Positions 5,577-11,427 of a stretch of 11,427 nucleotides of DNA are shown here, piece by piece (positions within the stretch are counted from its first letter, which is position 1; every line of letters begins with the position of its first letter). This DNA is from CAVQCX01 sp050050175 (GTDB taxonomy: Bacteria > Pseudomonadota > Gammaproteobacteria > Chromatiales > Chromatiaceae), in contig JASFUT010000083.1 in the NCBI GenBank assembly GCA_050050175.1, positions 1 through 11,427 of the forward strand, in the 5' to 3' direction. The position numbers and the translations under genes are program-made. The notes under the pieces were generated by a model. It was given only the letters and a program-made list of their open reading frames with translations, did no database searches and was not told the origin of the DNA.

Positions 5577-6922
5577 GCAGCAGGGCCCCGCCCGATGCGC
5601 GCCAGGAAGGCGTCGACGATGCCGCCGAGGCCCGGGGTCTCCAGCTCGGCGTACTCGTACCGGGCGCAGACCACCGGCTTGTCCACCTCCAGCAGCTCGG
5701 CGATCGCGCAGGGCGTGGCGGCCACCACCAGATCGGCGTCGGCGGCCCGGATGGTCGCCCTGAGGGCCTCGCGCTGGGCCGGGCTGTAGCCCACCGCGGG
5801 CAGGACCGGGCCGATGTGCGGATACTGCCGGTAGACGGCGGCCACCTCGGGCGCCGCCGCGGCGCGCGGGTCCACGATCTCCGCGGCGCCCGCCTGCTTC
5901 GCGGCCACGTAGCCCGCGCCGTAGGCCATGCCCCCGTGGGTGATGGTCGGGCCATCCTCGACCACCAGCACCCGGCGCCCGCGCACCGCGTCGGGGTCGT
6001 CCAGGGTCACGGGCGAGCCGGCCCGCACCAGGGGCACGCCCGGGCACAGGCCACGCACGGACTCGGCCAGCGCCTGCACGGCCGCTCCCTCCGCCGCACC
6101 CGCTTTTGCGATGACAACGACATCGGCCGTGCGCAGCACCGCCTCCCCCGGGTAGTGGCTCGTCTCGTTGCCGGGCCGCAGGGGATCGGTCAGCACGATG
6201 TGCAGATCGGGGCGCAGGAACGGGAAGTCGTTGTTGCCGCCGTCCCAGAGGATCAGGTCCGCCTCGGCCGCGGCCTGCTCGGCGATCCGGGCGTAGTCCA
6301 CACCGGCGAAGACGAGGTTGCCCAGGGCCAGGTGAGGCTCGTACTCCTCGCGCTCCTCCACGGTGCAGTCCGCCGCGGCCAGGTCCGCGCGGCTCGCGAA
6401 GCGCTGCACCGCCTGGCGGGCCAGATCGCCGTAGGGCATGGGGTGGCGGATCACCGCCACGCGCAGCCCAGACCGCCGCAGCCGCCGGGACAGCCAGCGG
6501 CTGGTCTGGGACTTGCCGCAGCCTGTGCGCACGGCCGAGACGGCGATGACCGGGACGGCGGCCCGCAGCATGGTGCGCCGCGGCCCCAGCAGCACGAAGT
6601 CCGCCCCCGCGGCCAGCACGCGGGAGGCGATATGCATCACGGCCGCGTGGCTGACGTCGCTGTAGGCGAACACGACGCGTTCCACCGCGAGGGCGTCGAT
6701 CAGCCGCTCGAGCCCGGCCTCCTCGTGGATCTGGATGCCTCGGGGATAGCGGGGCCCGGCCAGCTCCGGGGGGTAGCGCCGCCCGGCGATGTCCGGGATC
6801 TGGGCGGCAGTGAACGCCACCACCTCGGTGTCGGGATCGTCGCGGTAGACGCAGTTGAAGTTGTGGAAATCCCTGCCCGCCGCGCCCATGATCAGGGTAC
6901 GAACCGGATGCGTCGCTCTCAC
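5573..6922 (-). CDS. COG2403 P-loop protein, cyclic 2,3-diphosphoglycerate synthetase-like
   Basis: A 449-residue soluble protein of the COG2403 'predicted GTPase' family, to which archaeal cyclic 2,3-diphosphoglycerate synthetase also belongs. An N-terminal Rossmann-like domain (residues 7-118) begins RTLIMGAAGRDFHNFN with the strand-loop-helix typical of the family. The P-loop domain follows with VRTGCGKSQTSR at 131-142, a Walker A variant characteristic of this family rather than the textbook form. The Walker B/switch-like segment is WDGGNNDFPF (226-235), and VEDGPTITHGGMAYGAG (321-337) is a further conserved block. The C-terminal part (365-449) includes HIGPVLPAVGYS. The length matches archaeal cDPG synthetase (about 460). 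Bacterial members have no settled function; cDPG synthesis, another cyclic anhydride or a GTPase role are all possible. I chose the GTG at 6920-6922 because GGAGGG lies 4 bases upstream; ATG codons at 6940 and 6982 lack a comparable site. It is the first gene of an operon with carbamate kinase. Confidence 0.85.
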   Translation of the reverse strand: MRATHPVRTLIMGAAGRDFHNFNCVYRDDPDTEVVAFTAAQIPDIAGRRYPPELAGPRYPRGIQIHEEAGLERLIDALAVERVVFAYSDVSHAAVMHIASRVLAAGADFVLLGPRRTMLRAAVPVIAVSAVRTGCGKSQTSRWLSRRLRRSGLRVAVIRHPMPYGDLARQAVQRFASRADLAAADCTVEEREEYEPHLALGNLVFAGVDYARIAEQAAAEADLILWDGGNNDFPFLRPDLHIVLTDPLRPGNETSHYPGEAVLRTADVVVIAKAGAAEGAAVQALAESVRGLCPGVPLVRAGSPVTLDDPDAVRGRRVLVVEDGPTITHGGMAYGAGYVAAKQAGAAEIVDPRAAAAPEVAAVYRQYPHIGPVLPAVGYSPAQREALRATIRAADADLVVAATPCAIAELLEVDKPVVCARYEYAELETPGLGGIVDAFLARIGRGPAA

Positions 6923-6926
6923 GGGA

Positions 6927-6932
6927 CCCTCC
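6927..6932 (-). promoter_or_regulatory. Ribosome binding site fixing the COG2403 start
   Basis: On the minus strand GGAGGG is followed by TCCC and then GTG at 6922-6920. It is a near-perfect Shine-Dalgarno at good spacing and favours this GTG over the two upstream ATG codons in the same frame. Confidence 0.65.
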
Positions 6933-6959
6933 GCAGCCATCCGCCTGCCGTCGATCTTG

Positions 6960-8180
6960 ATGCCTGAGGCCGTCCCGCTCAAGCGCAGCCTGAACCTGAC
7001 CCTGGTGGTGCTCTACGGCCTGGGCACCACCATCGGCGCCGGCATCTACGCCCTGACCGGCGAGGTGGCGGGCGCCGCGGGCATGGGCGCCCCCTGGGCC
7101 TTCCTGGCCGCGGCGCTGCTCGCCGCCTTCACCGCGCTCAGCTTCGCCGAGATGTGCGCCCGTTTCCCGGTCAGCGCCGGGGAGGCCGCCTACGTCCGCG
7201 AGGGGCTGGGCAGCCCCCGGCTCGCCGCCGCCGTGGGGCTGATGGTGACCGCCGCCGGCTGCGTCTCCAGCGCCACCATTATCAACGCCCTGGTGGGCTA
7301 CCTCGGCGAGCTGGTCGCGGTGCCGCCCGCCGTGACCATCCTGGCCGCCGTGCTCGCCCTCGGCCTGATCGCCGCCTGGGGGATCGGCGAGTCCGTCACC
7401 CTGGCCGGCGTGGTGACGGTCCTGGAGATCGGCGGGCTGCTGGCCGTGATCTGGGTGGCGCGGGACGGCTTCGCGGATCTGCCCGCGCGGCTGCCCGAGA
7501 CCCTGCCGGGCGCCCCGGGCGTGGGGTGGGCAGGCCTGCTCGCCGCCTCGCTGCTGGCCTTCTACGCCTTCCTCGGCTTCGAGGACATGGTCAACGTGGC
7601 CGAGGAGGTGAAGGACGTCCGGCGGGTCCTGCCCCTGGGCATTGTCGTTACGCTGGTCGCCACGGCCCTGCTCTACGTCGCCCTGGCGCTTGCCGCCGTG
7701 CTCGCCGTGCCCCCCGAGGAGCTCGACGCCCATCCGGCTCCGCTGGCGCTGGTCTTCGAGCGAAGCACCGGCCGGCCGGCCACCGCACTCAGCCTGATCG
7801 CCGTCTTCGCCATCGTCAACGGCGCCCTGATCCAGATGATCATGGCCTCGCGGGTGCTCTACGGCATGGCCCGCCAGGGCGTGCTCCCGGCGGCGCTCGG
7901 CCACGTGGGCCCGCGAACCCGCACGCCGCTCACGGCCACCGCCCTGGTCGTCCTGGTGATCGCCGCCCTGGCCCTCTGGCTGCCCCTGGGCCGTCTTGCC
8001 GAGACCACGTCGGTGATCGCGCTCACCGTGTTCGCGCTGGTCAACCTCGCCCTGCTCCGCCTCAAGGGCCGCGTGCCCGCCCCGCCCGGGGTCTGGGACC
8101 TCCCCCGCTGGGTGCCGGCCGCGGGGTTCGCGGTGAGCCTCGCCGCCGCGGCCTGCGGCGTCGCCGGGTGGCTGAGCTGA
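6960..8180 (+). CDS. APC-family amino-acid permease
   Basis: A 406-residue inner-membrane transporter of the amino acid-polyamine-organocation superfamily. The family signature in TM1 is GTTIGAGIYALTGEVAG (22-38), with the unwound GxG substrate site. By eye there are about 11 hydrophobic segments: roughly 13-33, 45-65, 88-115, 124-142, 148-166, 187-207, 225-250, 275-297, 323-342, 350-368 and 384-404. The conserved TM6 motif FYAFLGFEDMVNVAEEVKD sits at 201-219, followed by RRVLPLGI. It is shorter than typical 12-TM members, with the C-terminus ending straight after the eleventh segment. The substrate is presumably an amino acid or amine. The ATG at 6960 is chosen because hydrophobic sequence starts soon after; upstream codons overlap the divergent gene. 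No Shine-Dalgarno is visible before it. Divergent pairing with the COG2403-carbamate kinase operon suggests that it imports that pathway's precursor, which is inference only. Confidence 0.9.
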   Translation: MPEAVPLKRSLNLTLVVLYGLGTTIGAGIYALTGEVAGAAGMGAPWAFLAAALLAAFTALSFAEMCARFPVSAGEAAYVREGLGSPRLAAAVGLMVTAAGCVSSATIINALVGYLGELVAVPPAVTILAAVLALGLIAAWGIGESVTLAGVVTVLEIGGLLAVIWVARDGFADLPARLPETLPGAPGVGWAGLLAASLLAFYAFLGFEDMVNVAEEVKDVRRVLPLGIVVTLVATALLYVALALAAVLAVPPEELDAHPAPLALVFERSTGRPATALSLIAVFAIVNGALIQMIMASRVLYGMARQGVLPAALGHVGPRTRTPLTATALVVLVIAALALWLPLGRLAETTSVIALTVFALVNLALLRLKGRVPAPPGVWDLPRWVPAAGFAVSLAAAACGVAGWLS

Positions 8181-8415
8181 TGCCCGGGCCCGGCAGAAGC
8201 CGGTCTCGGCGGCGGGGGTGGGCCGGAGACCCTGCCCACCCGCGGAAGGCGGCGCGGGCCGCGAACCGGAGCACCCGATCTTCGACGGAGCAAGGAGGCA
8301 ACGAGCCTCTGGGGAAGCGCTCGGCGGCCGACGCCCCTGCGCCGGCAGCGCGGTCGCATCGGCCCGCCGCCGTCGCCGGCGGGTATGCTTCCCCGGAGCC
8401 ATCCCGGAGCCACGC
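8181..8415. other. Intergenic region after the permease
   Basis: This 235-bp stretch separates the permease stop from the small CxxC gene. CCGGC (8190-8194) and GCCGG (8199-8203) form a 5-bp stem with an AGAA loop just after the stop. It has no T-tract, so terminator function is uncertain. A TATGCT at 8383-8388 could be a weak -10 for the following gene, but no matching -35 is seen. Confidence 0.3.
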
Positions 8416-8682
8416 ATGCCCGCTTCAGACGACTGGCGACGCCAGGGCCAGGAGCGCTACCTGAAGGGCGCCGCCCTCCGGCGGAGCAACTATGCGCCGC
8501 CCGGCGACCACTGGGACCACGACCACTGCGCGTTCTGCTGGGCAAAGCTGATGGCGCCCGGGCACAGCGGCGCCCTTTCGGAGGGCTACGTCACGGCCGA
8601 CCGTCGTCACTGGATCTGCCCGCGCTGTTTCGAGGACTTCAGGGAGGAGTTCCAGTGGCGCATCGCCAACGGCGGCGCCTGA
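8416..8682 (+). CDS. Small conserved double-CxxC (zinc-ribbon-like) protein
   Basis: An 88-residue protein with two CxxC knuckles: Cys38-x2-Cys41 (HCAFCWAKL) and Cys68-x2-Cys71 (ICPRCFEDF). They are separated by 26 residues, the layout of a treble-clef or zinc-ribbon-like metal site. A cluster of histidines (His32, His35, His37 in DHWDHDHC) precedes the first knuckle. The block DHWDHDHC-FCW...GYVT...HWICPRCFEDFREEF resembles conserved hypothetical proteins I have seen in diverse bacteria, but I cannot name a function. There is no signal peptide or membrane segment. The ATG at 8416 is preceded by GGAG at 8406-8409 with a 6-base spacer, which selects it over the longer open frame whose N-terminus is arginine-rich and unlike a real protein. 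It appears to be a stand-alone gene and is convergent with the low-GC operon. Confidence 0.75.
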   Translation: MPASDDWRRQGQERYLKGAALRRSNYAPPGDHWDHDHCAFCWAKLMAPGHSGALSEGYVTADRRHWICPRCFEDFREEFQWRIANGGA

Positions 8683-8970
8683 CCCCCGCCCCGGGGGGCA
8701 CCCCCTCACCCGTTCGTGCCCCGCTCAAGGGCTCGTCGGGGCGCGCGGCAGCCACGGCCGGGGCCCTTGCCTTCTCGAGCGCCCGGATCATCACCGGGCT
8801 CCCGGCCGCATCGGACGGAGCGCGATCGCAGCTTCCGGCGACACCCGCGACCTCGAATTCCGCGTCCCGCGCCATCGAGCGGAAGCGGAAGGGCCAGGTC
8901 CTGCGCCCTTTCCGCTCCGCCGCGCCCTCGCGGCACATCGGGGTGCCGGCCAGTGCGGCAGGCCTGATAA
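8683..8970. other. Convergent intergenic spacer
   Basis: These 288 bases lie between the 3' ends of the CxxC gene and the coiled-coil gene. GCCCCG (8718-8723) and CGGGGC (8737-8742) form an inverted repeat that could help terminate transcription, but no T-run follows. Open frames crossing this region have no recognisable protein character. Base composition begins to shift towards the lower-GC operon at its right end. I see no gene here. Confidence 0.4.
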
Positions 8971-9807
8971 TCAAATCCCCGTGTCGTCCTCGTAGTCGTA
9001 GTCACCCGGGTCCCAGTCCTCCCCTTCATCAGGGCCTTCGGGCTCGTCGATCTCCCCGGGCACCTCGTAGTCACCGGTATCCACTTCTTCCTCGTCGTCC
9101 GGAATTTCATCGTCGCCGAGCAACGGCACCTCGTCGAAGCCCTCCAGCTCGCCGAAATATACGGCACACTCGTAGTCGTCCCAGCGCGCCGCGATCTCCG
9201 CCATCAGGTACTTGCGATGGTCGGCGTGGCCTTGCGCCTCTTCGAAATAGTTCTTGTCTGCAGCCGCCTCCGATTCCAGGGCATCGATGTTCTGCTGCAT
9301 CTGCGCTATCTCGGCTTCCAGCGCCTTCACCTCATCGTCCAGGCTCTGTATGCTCCGGGCGTTCTCGTTGTATCGCCTGATCACCTCCACCAGCCCCTGT
9401 CGCTCCGAAAGCAGCTCACTGCGCTCCTGGGCGAGCGCGTCGCCTTCCGAGAACAGAGCGGGCACTTCCGAAGGCTCGGCTTCCCCGTCGAGCCGACCCA
9501 TTATCTCGTTGAGGCGATCGTTGATTTCCTTCAGTCGCCCGTCGATCTCGGCGATGCGGCCCTCTGCGTTTTCGGCCTCTTCTTTATTCGCGCCGCCCAA
9601 CAGGTCTCGTATCTCGGCGAGCTTCCGGTCCCGCTCCTTCTCCTTTTCCTCTCTCGCGGGGATGTCCTCGCCCACGAGCTGTTCGACCCGCAGGTCGAAC
9701 GATGCCTTGTACGTGATGACGTCGTCGCGGTAGGCCTCGTACTCGCTCTTGGCGGTCTTGTAGCGGTCGAGCTTCTCCCGACAGTCCTCCTCCGATCCCC
9801 GCGCCAT
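8971..9807 (-). CDS. Coiled-coil protein with strongly acidic C-terminal tail, unknown function
   Basis: A 278-residue protein I do not recognise. After a polar N-terminus (1-60, rich in Lys/Glu/Arg/Tyr), two heptad-rich coiled-coil segments are evident, about 80-108 (GRIAEIDGRLKEINDRLNEI region) and 120-190 (ELLSERQGLVEVI through DEVKALEAEIAQMQQNI). They are joined by a short proline-containing linker (GEAEPSEVP). Residues 190-220 look globular (HRKYLMAEIAARWDDYECAVYFGEL). The tail 221-278 holds 28 Asp/Glu and no Lys/Arg, and includes the near-repeats TGDYE and PGDYDYEDD. No signal peptide or membrane segment is seen. The ATG at 9805-9807 shares one base with the upstream gene's TGA (TGATG), so translation is probably coupled and the two proteins likely work together. 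GC content is much lower than in the central genes. A structural, chaperone-like or nucleic-acid-mimic role is conceivable, but nothing in the sequence decides. Confidence 0.82.
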   Translation of the reverse strand: MARGSEEDCREKLDRYKTAKSEYEAYRDDVITYKASFDLRVEQLVGEDIPAREEKEKERDRKLAEIRDLLGGANKEEAENAEGRIAEIDGRLKEINDRLNEIMGRLDGEAEPSEVPALFSEGDALAQERSELLSERQGLVEVIRRYNENARSIQSLDDEVKALEAEIAQMQQNIDALESEAAADKNYFEEAQGHADHRKYLMAEIAARWDDYECAVYFGELEGFDEVPLLGDDEIPDDEEEVDTGDYEVPGEIDEPEGPDEGEDWDPGDYDYEDDTGI

Positions 9808-10826
9808 CAGTCAGCCTCCTCGTCCGTTGCCAGGCGTGAGTACAGGTCCAGCCGGTAATCGCTGCCTGAGGTGTACAGATGCAGGGACGCCGGCGCGATG
9901 TCGTAATGGCTTCTCGCCTGGACCTGCAGCCAGCTTTCCCAACACTCGTTGTCCGTGGTCGTCGGGCCTTCGAATTCCGCCACCGCGTAGTGCGTCCCGT
10001 CGTCCGGCTCTTCCACCTTGCAGCGCGCCCAGATCCACTGCTGGCCCGTAATGCCCTCCCGTCGTGCGTTCCTGAAATGCACACGCAGCTCCTCGCCGCT
10101 GCTCAGCCTGAGCTCGGTATAGGGGCGGTCCGGGCGATCGATCCAGGTGGCCCTTTCCGCGAACCCCAGCAGGGCGATGCGATCTCCGGGCGCTTGCCCC
10201 GCAATGCGGGTCACGCTGGAGTATTCGGTGGGCAGGCCCGGGGTGCGGAGCGACGTCCTTCGGGATGCGATACCGGCGAGCGAGGAACGGCTGCGATCCT
10301 GCATCTGCCGGAGCTGCAGTCCGGGAATTGCGGCCAGCACCGCGCAGATCCGATGCATCAGGTGATGCGCGCGGACGGCGTCGAGCGCGTCGTCAGGCGC
10401 GGTGCTTGAATCGGTGCTCACGAGTGCATCTGCGGTCGCGTCCAGGACAGGCCCGGCCAGGCTTTCGAATGCGACGGCGATCAACTCGCGACTTTCGTTC
10501 CGGGCTCCGCTGCGCAGCAGGCTGAGGACGTCTTCATAGGCGGATTCGGCCTGGCTCACCGGAGTGCGCGCTTCCGGTTCCCGGACCAGGTTCTGCAGAA
10601 CCGTGTGCGCGATCTCGGCCGCGTTCTGCGCGGCCAGTCGAACGTTGTGCGGCGTCACCACCCCCTTGAACAGCGGGCCGGGCGGTTCGTCGCTGAGGCA
10701 CCGGTTCCATCTCTTGACTATTCCGCGGAACCTGTCCAACGACAGGTCGGGCTCCCCGTCGCGCAGACTGTTCCGTATACGCAGGGACTCGTCATGCAGT
10801 CGTGCGGATTCGCTGAATGCATCCAT
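9807..10826 (-). CDS. Uncharacterised protein, helical N-terminal half and beta-rich C-terminal half
   Basis: A 339-residue protein of no family I can name, first gene of the pair with the coiled-coil protein. Residues 1-190 look mainly alpha-helical (for example NVRLAAQNAAEIAHTVLQNL at 61-80, ESRELIAVAFESLAGPVLDA at 111-130, and a helix at 146-168). A serine/arginine-rich linker follows at 176-200. Residues 205-339 look beta-rich: RIALLGFAERATWI, YTELRLSSGEELRVHF, QQWIWARCKVEE, THYAVAEFEG, WESWLQVQAR, ASLHLYTSGS, YRLDLYSRL. They could form an OB-fold or beta-sandwich. There is no signal peptide or membrane segment. I chose the ATG at 10824-10826 (MDAFSESARL). The frame continues upstream with arginine-rich sequence that looks non-coding, and the site before the ATG (GAGAGCCGAGAG) is only a weak Shine-Dalgarno. 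A TCTAAT on the minus strand at 10845-10850 might be a -10. Composition is lower GC than the neighbours, suggesting horizontal acquisition. Confidence 0.8.
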   Translation of the reverse strand: MDAFSESARLHDESLRIRNSLRDGEPDLSLDRFRGIVKRWNRCLSDEPPGPLFKGVVTPHNVRLAAQNAAEIAHTVLQNLVREPEARTPVSQAESAYEDVLSLLRSGARNESRELIAVAFESLAGPVLDATADALVSTDSSTAPDDALDAVRAHHLMHRICAVLAAIPGLQLRQMQDRSRSSLAGIASRRTSLRTPGLPTEYSSVTRIAGQAPGDRIALLGFAERATWIDRPDRPYTELRLSSGEELRVHFRNARREGITGQQWIWARCKVEEPDDGTHYAVAEFEGPTTTDNECWESWLQVQARSHYDIAPASLHLYTSGSDYRLDLYSRLATDEEAD

Positions 10827-11329
10827 CTCTCGGCTCTCGATGCGATTAGACGGGCGGGACCGTTGAAGCCCCCATATCGGGCATTCGCCGCGGTTCCCTC
10901 GGCGCGCCGTCGGTACGCCATCCCGACCCCGACGCCCCGTCGATCCCGATGCCATCCGGGCTGCGGCACGATCCCCGAAGACAGGCCGGGCGGTGGCGCT
11001 GCGGCCTTCGAGCGTCCGCCAGCGTCGACCCCGCCCGATACTATAACCGGCTGCGGCATCCGGGCGAGTCGGTCGCAGTCGCCTGCACCGTGCCGGCCCT
11101 TGTCGGCGCCGCCTACGCCATGCAGAACGCGCCGAATCCGAAGCGGACGCTGCTCACTGATTGCGCGGTGCTGGCGGTACCGTGGGCGGGGTCGTTGCAG
11201 GTCGCGAGCTACGGGCATCCGTTTCCGGGCGGCACTTGAGACCCCCGGGATCGATCGCCGCCCCTGTGGAACGATTCCGGTTTGCGACCGGGAATCCTTT
11301 CCGCCGCCTCGTCTCGACCCCCACGGATC
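10827..11329. other. Gene-poor region upstream of the low-GC operon
   Basis: About 500 bases hold no convincing gene. Open frames here are mostly arginine/proline-rich and look non-coding. The one exception is the plus-strand frame ending with TGA at 11237-11239. Its last 70 or so codons (from about 11040) read as plausible protein, with hydrophobic stretches VAVACTVPALVGAAYAM and LLTDCAVLAVPWAGSL. No start with a ribosome site is obvious, and it could be a remnant of a small membrane protein. A TATAAC at 11042-11047 has no matching -35. Confidence 0.35.
10845..10850 (-). promoter_or_regulatory. Weak candidate -10 for the low-GC operon
   Basis: TCTAAT on the minus strand matches the -10 consensus at five of six positions and lies 18 bases before the ATG of the 339-aa protein. 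No good -35 is visible 15-19 bases further upstream, so the call is tentative. Confidence 0.2.
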
Positions 11330-11409
11330 CTAGTGCTCGGTCCCATACAAATCGTTCGTTTCAGCGTGCCTGGGCGGGTCTGCACCTAGGCGCACGAGTG
11401 AAGCACTAG
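11330..11409. repeat. 80-bp segment bounded by perfect 8-bp inverted repeats, possible MITE or IS end
   Basis: CTAGTGCT (11330-11337) and AGCACTAG (11402-11409) are exact reverse complements 80 bases apart, outer edge to outer edge. Inside, CGTG (11365-11368) with CCTGGG (11369-11374) can pair with CCTAGG (11385-11390) and the nearby GCACG (11392-11396), giving a nested imperfect hairpin. The segment holds three CTAG sites and has no coding capacity. This fits a miniature inverted-repeat element or a relic IS terminus. No target duplication beyond the TA within CTAG can be shown, and the window ends 18 bases later. Confidence 0.4.
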
Positions 11410-11427
11410 CCATCGCTAATGCGAGCG

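Noticed and set aside
5816..6967. Long plus-strand frame opposite the COG2403 gene
   Set aside because: Histidine/arginine-rich shadow translation without domain features; the minus-strand frame has the P-loop and family motifs.
4662..8180. A complete arginine deiminase pathway
   Set aside because: Only a carbamate kinase and a permease are present; no arcA, arcB or alternative transcarbamylase is found in any frame.
4662..8417. A stop-free minus-strand frame of about 1250 codons covering carbamate kinase and continuing upstream
   Set aside because: Only the first-strand portion from 5576 down is carbamate kinase. Upstream it is in the wrong frame for the COG2403 gene and antisense to the permease, with a gly/arg/ala-rich composition typical of high-GC shadows.
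11330..11409. Integron attC site
   Set aside because: The required RYYYAAC and GTTRRRY core sites are absent; the ends are CTAG-based inverted repeats instead.
1..11427. tRNA, rRNA or CRISPR features
   Set aside because: No TΨC-loop-like GGTTCGAATCC context with a foldable acceptor stem, no rRNA sequence, and no regularly spaced repeats were seen on either strand.

Overview
This is a high-GC, gene-dense stretch of bacterial chromosome. The GTG starts, Shine-Dalgarno sites, a lipobox lipoprotein and an overall resemblance to proteobacterial proteins make a high-GC proteobacterium the best guess, perhaps a gammaproteobacterium. No rRNA or other marker gene is present, so this placement is weak. 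No tRNA, rRNA, CRISPR array, integrase or transposase gene was found. I count eleven protein-coding genes.

Left part (1-3865): a YaiI/UPF0178 PIN-like protein, a short Kazal-domain lipoprotein and a PAPS-dependent sulfotransferase family protein all lie on the minus strand. A class I SAM-dependent methyltransferase on the plus strand is divergent from the sulfotransferase across a 279-bp gap rich in small palindromes. The methyltransferase converges on a PfkB-family sugar/nucleoside kinase on the minus strand. These are mostly single-gene units with no obvious shared pathway.

Centre (3866-8180): a divergent macro-domain-like gene on the plus strand sits behind a perfect 9-bp inverted repeat. 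It runs 3'-to-3' into a minus-strand two-gene operon made of a COG2403 / cyclic 2,3-diphosphoglycerate-synthetase-like P-loop protein and a carbamate kinase, joined by a 4-bp GTGA overlap. An APC-family amino-acid permease diverges from that operon with only 37 bp between the start codons. This looks like a small catabolic or energy-linked module (uptake, then carbamoyl-phosphate/ATP interconversion, plus an anhydride-forming or GTPase-like enzyme). It lacks arginine deiminase and ornithine transcarbamylase, so its substrate is unknown.

Right part (8181-11427): a small double-CxxC protein is followed by a gene-poor convergent gap. Then comes a visibly lower-GC two-gene minus-strand operon: a 339-aa protein of unknown family, coupled through TGATG to a 278-aa coiled-coil protein with an extremely acidic tail. 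The last 600 bases hold no convincing gene. They end with an 80-bp segment bounded by a perfect 8-bp inverted repeat that may be a small transposon-derived element. This lower-GC end is the most accessory-looking part of the window, and its gene pair is the best candidate for something undescribed.
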